This document shows, in pieces, positions 8,266-15,109 of a stretch of 42,213 bases of DNA; the stretch's first letter is position 1; every line of letters starts with the position of its first letter. Both the position numbers and the translations under genes were made by a program. The notes under the pieces are model-generated. The model did no database searches and was not told the DNA's origin. It saw only the letters and a list, made by a program, of their open reading frames with translations. Where the stretch lies: contig NZ_BILX01000057.1 in NCBI RefSeq assembly GCF_004000785.1, forward strand, positions 1-42,213, written 5' to 3'. Origin of the DNA: Paenibacillus ehimensis NBRC 15659 (lineage in GTDB: Bacteria; Bacillota; Bacilli; Paenibacillales; NBRC-103111).

Positions 8266-8304
8266 GTGAACCTCCTTCAAGCTTTATTCAAACGATATTT
8301 CGAA

Positions 8305-8964
8305 TCAATTGCCCAGCTTCTCCGCCAGCCGGGGATCGACCGTAAACGAAGCCTCCGTCTTCGCGCGCACCTCATCCAACGCTGCGCCTTCCAGCAATTC
8401 GACCAGCACCATCCCCTGATCGGTAAAGTCGAAGACGGCGAGGTCCGTAATGAGCCGGTGTACGACGCCTTGGCCTGTCAACGGGAGTGTACACTCCTTT
8501 TTCACTTTCGCTTCCCCGTGCTTGTTGACATGCTCCATAATGACGACGATCCGCTTGGCTCCGTTTACCAGATCCATCGCGCCGCCCATGCCTTTGACCA
8601 TTTTGCCGGGAATCATCCAGTTGGCCAGATCGCCCGCTTCGGACACCTCCATCCCGCCCAAAATCGCCAGATCGATATGGCCGCCGCGAATCATCGCGAA
8701 CGATTCTGCGCTGTCGAAGTACGATGCGCCCGGAATCGCCGTGACCGTTTCTTTCCCTGCATTGATCAAATCCGGATCTTCCTCGCCCTGCTTCGGATAA
8801 GGTCCGATCCCCAGCAGCCCGTTCTCCGAGTGCAGCATTACATTCAGGTCGGCCGAAATTTCGTCGGCGACCAGCGTCGGCATCCCGATGCCCAAATTCA
8901 CATACATGCCGTCTCGAATTTCCTGAACGGCCCGTTTTACAATTCTGGTTCGGCTATCGCTCAT
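8305..8964 (-). CDS. scoB: 3-oxoacid (acetoacetate) CoA-transferase subunit B
   Basis: This 219-residue beta subunit carries the catalytic glutamate in HSENGLLG (Glu47), which forms the glutamyl-CoA intermediate when CoA is moved from succinyl-CoA or acetyl-CoA to acetoacetate. The [12 protein letters not shown] motif near the start is also typical of the family. I use ATG 8964, preceded by AAGAGGAGGG; an upstream GTG at 8988 would overlap subunit A without its own ribosome site. It begins 16 bases after the stop of subunit A. It matches ScoB (YxjE) of Bacillus subtilis in role and context. Confidence 0.94.
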   Translation of the reverse strand: MSDSRTRIVKRAVQEIRDGMYVNLGIGMPTLVADEISADLNVMLHSENGLLGIGPYPKQGEEDPDLINAGKETVTAIPGASYFDSAESFAMIRGGHIDLAILGGMEVSEAGDLANWMIPGKMVKGMGGAMDLVNGAKRIVVIMEHVNKHGEAKVKKECTLPLTGQGVVHRLITDLAVFDFTDQGMVLVELLEGAALDEVRAKTEASFTVDPRLAEKLGN

Positions 8965-8980
8965 GTGGAACCCTCCTCTT

Positions 8981-9682
8981 TTACACACTGCGGACCGTTA
9001 ACCGCTCGATCCGTTTCTCGTAGCTTCCGCCCCGTACGACGCGCTGCACGTAAATGCCCGGCGTATGAATCTCGTCCGGGTCCAGCTCCCCGACGCCTAC
9101 GATTTCTTCCGCTTCCGCAATCGTAATTTTGCCTGCCGCAGCGGCCATCGGATTGAAGTTGCGGGACGTCTTGCGGAAGACGAGATTCCCCATCGGATCG
9201 GCCTTCCAAGCCTTGACCAAGGCAAAATCCCCGACAATCGCCCGCTCCAGCAGGTACGTCCGCCCGTCGAACGTCTTGTGCTCTTTGCCTTCCGCAACCG
9301 GAGTCCCGACCCCGGTCGCCGTGTAAAAGCCCGGAATCCCCGCGCCCCCTGCCCGGATCCGTTCCGCCAGCGAGCCCTGCGGCACCAGCTCGACCTCCAG
9401 CTCGCCGCTCAAGAACTGCTTCTCGAACGTTTTGTTCTCCCCCACGTAGGAGGACACCATTTTCTTGATTTGCCGGTTGGCCAGCAGCAGCCCCAGCCCC
9501 CAGTCGTCGACGCCGCAGTTATTGCTGACGACGGTCAAATCCTTCGTCCCCTGCTCCTTCAATGCCGCGATCAGATGCTCGGGAATGCCGCACAGCCCGA
9601 AGCCGCCGACGATCAGCACGGCTCCGTCCTGAATATCCCGTACGGCTTCCGCCATGGAGTCCATCAATTTACTTGTGCCCAT
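8981..9682 (-). CDS. scoA: 3-oxoacid (acetoacetate) CoA-transferase subunit A
   Basis: This 233-residue alpha subunit has the [14 protein letters not shown] motif of the CoA-binding glycine loop at residues 26-39 and ends with a GxY-rich tail (THTPGIYV-like; [11 protein letters not shown]). A GAGGAGGAGAGGAC ribosome site precedes the ATG. With subunit B it activates acetoacetate to acetoacetyl-CoA. The order (permease, dehydrogenase, A, B, thiolase) resembles the yxjC-scoA-scoB-yxjF group of B. subtilis with the dehydrogenase moved upstream and a thiolase added. Confidence 0.94.
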   Translation of the reverse strand: MGTSKLMDSMAEAVRDIQDGAVLIVGGFGLCGIPEHLIAALKEQGTKDLTVVSNNCGVDDWGLGLLLANRQIKKMVSSYVGENKTFEKQFLSGELEVELVPQGSLAERIRAGGAGIPGFYTATGVGTPVAEGKEHKTFDGRTYLLERAIVGDFALVKAWKADPMGNLVFRKTSRNFNPMAAAAGKITIAEAEEIVGVGELDPDEIHTPGIYVQRVVRGGSYEKRIERLTVRSV

Positions 9683-9718
9683 GTCCTCTCCTCCTCTAAA
9701 AATCAGGTGAATTATGGT

Positions 9719-10504
9719 TTATTGCGCGGTATAACCTCCGTCGATAAGCAGCGACGCCCCGGTGACACCTTTCATTTTGTCGCTGGCGATCAGCATCGCG
9801 AACTCGGCGATTTCTTCGACCGACAGCAGCCGTTTCTGCGGGACGAGCGGATAAATGACCTCTTCCAGCACCCGCTCCAGCGGCACCTGACGGGTTTTCG
9901 CCAAGTCGTTCAGCTGACCGCGAACGAGCGGCGTATCGACGTAGCCCGGGCACAGCGCATTGACGGTAATGCCGTGCGCCGCCCCTTCCAGGGCCGCGAC
10001 CTTCGTGAGGCCGATCAGCCCGTGCTTGGCGCTGTTATAAGCGGCTTTGCCCGCGAAGCCGATCACTCCGTTGATGGAGGCCATGTTGATGATGCGGCCC
10101 CAGCCCTGTTCTTTCATGATCGGAAACGCGTGCTTGATCCCGATAAAAGCGCCGGTCAGCATCACCTTCAGCATGAAGTCGAACTTCTCCACCGGAAAAT
10201 CCTCGATCGGCGCGACATGCTGCAAGCCCGCATTGTTGACCAGAATATCCAGTCTCCCGTAAGTCCCGCGGGCCGCTTCGACCGCAGCGGCAAAATCGCT
10301 CTCCTGCGTCACGTCGAGCCTCACGCCCATCGCTTCATAGCCCGCGCTCCGCAGCTCTTCCGCCGCGCTTTCCGCTTTGTCCCCATGCATGTCGGAGACG
10401 ACCACGCGGGCCCCTTCCTTCGCAAAGGTGCGGGCCATTTCCAGGCCGATGCCGCTGGCGGCCCCCGTAATTAATGCGACTTTATTCGTTAAGAAATTTC
10501 CCAT
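9719..10504 (-). CDS. bdhA: (R)-3-hydroxybutyrate dehydrogenase (short-chain dehydrogenase)
   Basis: This 261-residue SDR enzyme has the nucleotide loop TGAASGIG (residues 13-20), NNAG at 90-93, and the catalytic set Ser143, Tyr156 and Lys160 (YNSAK). The sequence NNAGLQHVAPIEDFP and the C-terminal LLIDGGYTAQ are characteristic of 3-hydroxybutyrate dehydrogenases. It would oxidise 3-hydroxybutyrate to acetoacetate with NAD. GGAGGG lies 7 bases before the ATG. Its place between a GntP-type permease and the CoA-transferase supports the substrate assignment strongly. Confidence 0.93.
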   Translation of the reverse strand: MGNFLTNKVALITGAASGIGLEMARTFAKEGARVVVSDMHGDKAESAAEELRSAGYEAMGVRLDVTQESDFAAAVEAARGTYGRLDILVNNAGLQHVAPIEDFPVEKFDFMLKVMLTGAFIGIKHAFPIMKEQGWGRIINMASINGVIGFAGKAAYNSAKHGLIGLTKVAALEGAAHGITVNALCPGYVDTPLVRGQLNDLAKTRQVPLERVLEEVIYPLVPQKRLLSVEEIAEFAMLIASDKMKGVTGASLLIDGGYTAQ

Positions 10505-10528
10505 AGTCCATCCCTCCGCTGGTACTTA

Positions 10529-11908
10529 TTAAATGAACGAGAAGATCACGGCCAAAATCAACACGGTCAACGTCTTCAGCACGGTAACCGCAAAAATGTC
10601 CTTGTACGATTGGCGGTGCGTCAAGCCGGTAATCGCCAGCAGCGTGATAACCGCGCCGTTATGAGGCAGCGTATCCATGCCCCCGGAGGCCATCGAAGCG
10701 ATCCGGTGCAGCAGCTCCGGGCTGATGCCCGCCGCTTGGGCCGCGGCCAGGTACGTTTTGCCCATCACTTCAAGCGCAATGGACAGTCCGCCGGAGGCCG
10801 AGCCGGTCACGCCCGCGAGGATGTTCACCGATATCGCTTCGGAGATGAGCGGCTGCGAGCTAAGCCCCATAATCCAGTTCTGAATCAATTTAAAGCCGGG
10901 CAGCGTTTTGACCACGTTCCCGAAGCCGACCTCCGAGGCGGTATTGAAAATCGCCAGCAGCGACCCCATCGCCGCCGCCGTCAGTCCCGCGGCCAGCTTG
11001 CTCTGCACTTGGCGAAGATTAATGCATAAGGCGCTGACGATACCGATACACAAAGCGATAATGAGCGCCCAGGAAGATGCAACCGTTTTCACATTGGCGA
11101 TATTAAATGACTTCAGAAGCTCCGCGTTGTACCATGTCGTCACGTCCAAAAAGCCGCGGCTGAGCAAATAATTGAAAACGAGCACGAGCAGCAGCGGCAT
11201 CACGGAGATCCACAGGCTCGGATACGTCTGATTTTCCAGCAGCTCCGGCTCGTTCTTATGATCCGTTCCGTATCCTTCCCCGGCGGCTTCGGCCTGCTTG
11301 CGCCGGCGTTCCAGCCACCAGAGCCCTCCGAAAAACACCATCAGACTGCCGACGATCCCGACGATCGGCGCGGCATAAGCATCCGTCCCGAAATAGCTGG
11401 TCGGAATAATATTTTGAATTTGCGGCGTGCCCGGCAGCGCGTCCATCGTAAACGTAAACGCGCCAAGCGCGATCGTCCCCGGAATTAACCGTTTCGGCAC
11501 GTTCGCTTCCCGGAAAATCGCCACGGCAAACGGATACACCGCAAACGCGACCACGAATAACGATACGCCGCCGTACGTCAGCACCGCACAGGCCAGAATG
11601 ACGGACAGAATCGCCCGCTTCGAGCCGAGCGCCCGCACGATGGACTGCGCAATGGAGGCCGCCGCCCCGTTCATTTCCATCACTTTACCGAAAATAGCCC
11701 CCAGCAGGAAAATGGGGAAAAAGTTTTTTACATAGTTGGCCGCGTTCGTCATATAAGTTTCCGTATAGCTGGGCATGAGCGCATTGCCCGAGATGACGAC
11801 GGCCAGCAAGGTGAAAATCGGAGCAAATACAATGACCGGATAGCCCCGGTAAGCAAAAAACATAAGCAGTCCCAAGGCGAATACAATGGCCAGAACTTCG
11901 ATGATCAT
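10529..11908 (-). CDS. GntP-family permease, probable 3-hydroxybutyrate/acetoacetate importer
   Basis: This 459-residue protein is hydrophobic throughout, with about 12-14 membrane helices and GntP-family features: a long N-terminal hydrophobic pair, TYGGVSLFVVAFAVYPFA, FTMDALPGTPQIQNIIPT, and a C-terminal GxxDTLPHNGAVITLL. The family moves gluconate and other organic acids with protons. YxjC of B. subtilis, a GntP member, occupies the same position in a ketone-body operon, which suggests 3-hydroxybutyrate here. AGAGGAG lies about 9 bases before the ATG. First gene of the operon; its promoter is in the 11909-12140 region shared with the LysR gene, but I see no clear -35/-10 pair. Confidence 0.9.
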   Translation of the reverse strand: MIIEVLAIVFALGLLMFFAYRGYPVIVFAPIFTLLAVVISGNALMPSYTETYMTNAANYVKNFFPIFLLGAIFGKVMEMNGAAASIAQSIVRALGSKRAILSVILACAVLTYGGVSLFVVAFAVYPFAVAIFREANVPKRLIPGTIALGAFTFTMDALPGTPQIQNIIPTSYFGTDAYAAPIVGIVGSLMVFFGGLWWLERRRKQAEAAGEGYGTDHKNEPELLENQTYPSLWISVMPLLLVLVFNYLLSRGFLDVTTWYNAELLKSFNIANVKTVASSWALIIALCIGIVSALCINLRQVQSKLAAGLTAAAMGSLLAIFNTASEVGFGNVVKTLPGFKLIQNWIMGLSSQPLISEAISVNILAGVTGSASGGLSIALEVMGKTYLAAAQAAGISPELLHRIASMASGGMDTLPHNGAVITLLAITGLTHRQSYKDIFAVTVLKTLTVLILAVIFSFI

Positions 11909-12086
11909 CTCGCGCTTCTCCTCTTTTCTCTCTAAGATGAATACATTGCAAACCCTTCCAAAGATAGCGATTACAAAACCAGGAGCACCGGTTTGCCGAA
12001 GCTGTTTTGTTCTGGAAATTTTGCATCCCGAAATTGGAAGTTCTCGCGGCTATTCCAGTTTACAATGGGGAACGTCACGAGGTAAA

Positions 12087-12101
12087 ATTCATACATCGAA
12101 T
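12087..12101 (+). promoter_or_regulatory. LysR-type box (T-N11-A) in the divergent intergenic region
   Basis: ATTC, seven bases and GAAT form a 15-bp interrupted palindrome that satisfies the T-N11-A rule for LysR-type regulators. It lies about 40 bases before the LysR gene and about 180 bases before the permease start, so it may serve autoregulation, activation of the operon, or both. Assignment rests on pattern alone. Confidence 0.4.
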
Positions 12102-12140
12102 AGCAACGATGCCAAAAAATTATGGGTGGGGATGAGTTTT

Positions 12141-13046
12141 TTGGATTTGCGGAATTTGACTTATCTTCTTGAGGTCGCCAAGCTGCAAAACTTCACCAAA
12201 GCCGCGGAAGCGCTTCATATGACGCAGCCGACGTTAAGCAAGCTGGTCCGGAGCATGGAGGAAGAGCTGGGCGTTACGTTGTTCGACCGTTCGGGCAAGC
12301 AGGTCAAATTAACCGATGCGGGCAGCGCGGCGATCCAGCAAATCCATCACATCCTTCAAGCGGTGAACGACCTGTATATTACGCTGGACGATGTTTCCCA
12401 GCTCAAGACCGGAACGCTTACGATCGGACTGCCTCCCGTGATCAGCTCCGTTTTTTTCCCGCGCGTCGTCGCACCGTTTCAGAAGCTGTATCCCCGTCTC
12501 CAATTCGAGATGGTCGAAGAAGGCGCCAAAAACGTCGAGCAGCTCGTCCTGAACGGATCGATCGATCTGGGCGTCGTCATTTCTCCCGACGAAGAAGCCG
12601 GCTTCGGGACAATGCCCTTTATCCGGCAGCAATTGGCGCTGGTGCTCCATCGGTCGCACCCGCTGGCCGAGCGTCCCCCCGTGAAGCTGGCCGATCTGAG
12701 CCGGGAGCCGTTCCTCATGTTTGCCAAAGGCTTCGGTGTCCGCCATCATGTGCTCGAAGCGTGCCACCAGGCCGGCTTTCACCCGCTCATCGCGCACGAA
12801 AGCTCCCAATGGGACTTGCTTGTGGAGATGGTCGCCGCCGAACTGGGCGTGGCCCTGCTGCCCGAAGCGATCTGCTCCAAGGTCGTGAACCCGGACGTCC
12901 GGGTGCTGCCGATGACGAATCCTGCGATTCCGTGGAATCTCGTCGTCATTTGGAACAAAGAGCGGTACGTTTCCTACGCGATGCGCGAATTTCTCCGGTT
13001 CGTCGAGCAGACTTCCGGCCCGGCTGGCGGTGAGCCCTTGTGCTAA
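12141..13046 (+). CDS. LysR-family transcriptional regulator of the 3-hydroxybutyrate operon
   Basis: The protein of about 301 residues begins with a LysR winged helix-turn-helix (FTKAAEALHMTQPTLSKLVRSMEEELGVTLFDR, written here only to show the family pattern AAE.L..TQP..S) followed by a CysB-like effector domain to the C-terminus. I favour the TTG start at 12141 (DLRNLTYLLEV, the usual LysR beginning), with GGTGGGG about 10 bases upstream; an ATG at 12132 abuts that sequence. The frame is open further upstream but has no initiation signal. It is divergent from the permease gene and very probably controls that operon; the inducer is likely a pathway intermediate (inference). Confidence 0.88.
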   Translation: MDLRNLTYLLEVAKLQNFTKAAEALHMTQPTLSKLVRSMEEELGVTLFDRSGKQVKLTDAGSAAIQQIHHILQAVNDLYITLDDVSQLKTGTLTIGLPPVISSVFFPRVVAPFQKLYPRLQFEMVEEGAKNVEQLVLNGSIDLGVVISPDEEAGFGTMPFIRQQLALVLHRSHPLAERPPVKLADLSREPFLMFAKGFGVRHHVLEACHQAGFHPLIAHESSQWDLLVEMVAAELGVALLPEAICSKVVNPDVRVLPMTNPAIPWNLVVIWNKERYVSYAMREFLRFVEQTSGPAGGEPLC

Positions 13047-13477
13047 AAAAATTATATGTGCTATATCTTGTTGTCTTTTTGGGAATCTCCATTGCTGCAT
13101 TTGTTATCGGAAATTACGGAATTCATGATCAGAAAAGTCACATTTATCTATTGCCGGATGGTTACACGGGATGGGTCGAAATTAGATATGAGCAGGAAGG
13201 CAGCCCTCCGCTGATTCGCGAGGGGAAGGAATATGTTCATCTCATTCCTCGCACGGGGGTTCTGAATACGTCAGATTCGCCAACCTCGGGAGGAATGGAA
13301 TTTTATTATCTTGACGAGCAAGGGAAGCGTAATAAAATCGGACTTGAGATGATCCGCACCCAAGCCATGAAAACAAAAGACGTTCTAACCTCAAAAGGTA
13401 TCCAGGAACAAGTCTCGGTCAATGTTTTTTTCGTTGGTACGGGACAGCAGTGGAACGATGCGAAGAGCCGCAATTGA
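13040..13477 (+). CDS. Small membrane-anchored or secreted protein, unknown function (possible DUF6843-like)
   Basis: This 145-residue protein starts with GTG 13040, overlapping the LysR gene by 7 bases, with GGCGGTGAG just upstream. Residues 6-24 are a hydrophobic signal or anchor helix, and the rest is a soluble extracytoplasmic domain with IYLLPDGYTGWVEIRYEQ and later GVLNTSDSP. The -LLP.GY.G.V.I.Y- pattern recalls small Bacillales proteins of the DUF6843 group, but I am not certain. The gene is clearly more AT-rich than the LysR gene before it and marks the beginning of a compositionally different patch reaching to about 15000, which may be acquired DNA. Confidence 0.7.
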   Translation: MLKKLYVLYLVVFLGISIAAFVIGNYGIHDQKSHIYLLPDGYTGWVEIRYEQEGSPPLIREGKEYVHLIPRTGVLNTSDSPTSGGMEFYYLDEQGKRNKIGLEMIRTQAMKTKDVLTSKGIQEQVSVNVFFVGTGQQWNDAKSRN

Positions 13478-13495
13478 AACGCGCTAAACCAAATC

Positions 13496-13530
13496 ATGGG
13501 GTCGCCGCGGATGCAATCGGGTGACCCCAT
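13496..13530. terminator. Hairpin between two convergent genes
   Basis: ATGGGGTC-G-CC (from 13496) pairs with GG-GTGACCCCAT (to 13530) in a long GC-rich stem. No strong T-run follows on either strand, so termination efficiency is uncertain. It lies between the 13477 stop (+) and the MerR stop at 13552 (-). Confidence 0.5.
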
Positions 13531-13551
13531 TAACGTTTGATTCCGTCCGAG

Positions 13552-14259
13552 TTAGACCGGTGCTTTTGTCAATTGAATTAATTTGTGTAAACAAGATATC
13601 CCGCACATTTGGGACTCAATCCTCTTATCTTGGTAAGTTCGGATTTTCTCAGCTATCTTCATGAGCATCTGCAGATCCGTATGTTCGGCAGTGGCGATTG
13701 ATTGTTTAAATTTTACGGTTTCCTCTGAATAAACGGAGTTTTGAAGCACTTGGATCAACCTGACCTTTAGCAGATGAGCTCCATCGTAACAACGATAACG
13801 GTTTTGAGGGTCTCGGTACACCGTTACATAACCTGCTTGCTCCCAGTAGCGAATCGTCGATTTAGGTACATGAGTCAGCTCAGATACTTCATGGATGGTG
13901 AAGCGTTCCTTTGTATATGGAGCCGCATTTTCGTTCACTTGTAGTCGAATATCCTCGATCAACTTCTCTAATTTCTCCTTGTCCTCGTATGAAGCGACTT
14001 CCTTTTCCCTAATGACCCACAAAGCATCATGCGTCTTGTCCTGCCGAAGATAATGAAGCACTTCGGTTGTCACTTCCATCCCAAATGCCGGGGCCATGGC
14101 TTGAATACATGCCAAGTATGTTGCATGCAGGTCCGTATAAATACGATAGCCATTGACGGATCGTTCTGCTGGAGGAATGAGGCCTTTGGCCTCGTAATTC
14201 CGTAAGGTGCTGGCGCTAATCATGAATGTGGCCGCCATTTTTTTTGGACGCATTGTCAA
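13552..14259 (-). CDS. MerR-family regulator with two tandem MerR DNA-binding domains
   Basis: This protein of about 235 residues contains two separate MerR-type helix-turn-helix modules: one near residues 8-45 (ISASTLRNYEAKGLIPPAER then GYRIY) and another near residues 117-155 (VPKSTIRYWEQAGYV then NRYRCYD). Each has the R.YE/WE..G.. recognition pattern followed by the YR.Y wing. A coiled region links them and no cofactor-binding cysteine cluster follows the second. A normal MerR protein has one module and dimerises, so this one could bind as a single-chain pseudo-dimer or to two operators. TTG 14259 has AGGGGAG about 10 bases upstream; the ATG six bases later is an alternative. It is divergent from the 14411 gene. 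Confidence 0.82.
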   Translation of the reverse strand: MTMRPKKMAATFMISASTLRNYEAKGLIPPAERSVNGYRIYTDLHATYLACIQAMAPAFGMEVTTEVLHYLRQDKTHDALWVIREKEVASYEDKEKLEKLIEDIRLQVNENAAPYTKERFTIHEVSELTHVPKSTIRYWEQAGYVTVYRDPQNRYRCYDGAHLLKVRLIQVLQNSVYSEETVKFKQSIATAEHTDLQMLMKIAEKIRTYQDKRIESQMCGISCLHKLIQLTKAPV

Positions 14260-14350
14260 CTCGCGATCTCTCCCCTAAAAGATCAGGATAAAGTTTGTTG
14301 TAAGATTTTCTGGAATTACATTTGATTTTCCTTCTCATTTTGCGTTAAAC

Positions 14351-14383
14351 CTTTCAATTTGCTTGTATGTTATAGAATGAAAG
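14351..14383. promoter_or_regulatory. Inverted repeat CTTTCA-N21-TGAAAG between the MerR gene and its divergent neighbour
   Basis: CTTTCA (14351-14356) and TGAAAG (14378-14383) flank an AT-rich core with a TATAGAAT-like -10 element on the plus strand. The position, just upstream of the 14411 gene, would suit a MerR-type operator that overlaps its promoter. This is a pattern-based guess. Confidence 0.35.
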
Positions 14384-14410
14384 TAGACTTGAGAAAAGAG
14401 GTGTATTAGG

Positions 14411-14899
14411 ATGAATAAACCATTTCCAACCTACCATTGTGGCATGACGATCGAAGAAATCGGTTCGGAAGGCAACCGATACATTGCATCTGAATGGAGG
14501 GCCTTGTACGAGTCGATGTATGTACAATTGACTGCTGCTTTTCTTGAAATCGAGGATGCAGCGTATGGTCTTTTCTTGGATCAATTGATGCCGGTTGTAT
14601 TTGAGAGAATGGAAGAGGCTGGATTCGAAGTATCGGAGACCCTAGAGGAGGACGATTTTGTCATCGGCAAAAACTTGATTTTTCGAAACTCCCTTGAAAA
14701 ATGGGGAGCGGAAGACAACAGATCGCGTGTATTCTGGAACGTTGTCCGAAATAAGCAAGGTCAACCGATTGGAACTTTACTGACAGATATTCCCCACTCT
14801 CATTTGAAGTTTGATATCCCTTCAGCACCGGTGTTTTACACGATACGGGAGAGCGTCAAGGAGCAGATCATTCAAGGGATTCGGCAACTTAAGGAGTAG
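14411..14899 (+). CDS. Unrecognised 162-residue protein
   Basis: The ATG at 14411 follows AAAGAGGTG by about 8 bases. The protein is acidic and mainly helical in its first half (FLEIEDAAYGLFLDQLMPVVFERMEEAGFEV), with no signal peptide, membrane segment or cysteine pair; a single Cys lies at residue 10 in YHCG. The C-terminal half looks like alternating strands and turns (IGTLLTDIPHSH) and ends in a lysine-rich helix. I do not recognise a family. It is divergent from the tandem MerR gene and probably its target. Like that gene it is more AT-rich than the rest of the window. Confidence 0.75.
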   Translation: MNKPFPTYHCGMTIEEIGSEGNRYIASEWRALYESMYVQLTAAFLEIEDAAYGLFLDQLMPVVFERMEEAGFEVSETLEEDDFVIGKNLIFRNSLEKWGAEDNRSRVFWNVVRNKQGQPIGTLLTDIPHSHLKFDIPSAPVFYTIRESVKEQIIQGIRQLKE

Positions 14900-14958
14900 T
14901 GGGAGGGAAACAAGTTTGAAGAGCAACGAAATTAAACGGAGAACGATAGTTTAACAAT

Positions 14959-15002
14959 AAGGGGTTTCACATATTAGATATGTCTAGTATGCGAAACCCC
15001 TT
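14959..15002 (+). terminator. Stem-loop terminator after the 14411 gene
   Basis: AAGGGGTTTC (14959-14968) and GAAACCCCTT (14993-15002) pair perfectly over 10 bases; the loop contains its own small hairpin (ACATAT, TAG, ATATGT). A T-rich tail with a six-T run follows within 20 bases. The 15003-15109 stretch up to the next gene shows nothing else convincing. Confidence 0.7.
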
Positions 15003-15109
15003 GTTTAATATCGTTTTTTAAAATTTAGGTTTAGATAACTAACAGGGACTTGATCTTTTACATAAAGAGCAACTAATTATTCGACGCAGGCTGCTGCGTG
15101 CAGGATGAA

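Noticed and set aside
7903..9126. A 407-codon open frame on the plus strand across the thiolase and CoA-transferase genes
   Set aside because: It crosses two gene boundaries of a well-defined operon and lacks an initiation signal.
11909..12060. Possible sigma-54 promoter (TGGAAGGGTTTGCA on the minus strand) before the permease gene
   Set aside because: The distance between the GG and GC elements is 8 bases, not 10, and no sigma-54 activator is encoded nearby.
14916..14954. A 12-residue TTG-started mini-ORF after the 14411 gene
   Set aside because: It has a fair GGGAGGG upstream, but is too short and without any other support.
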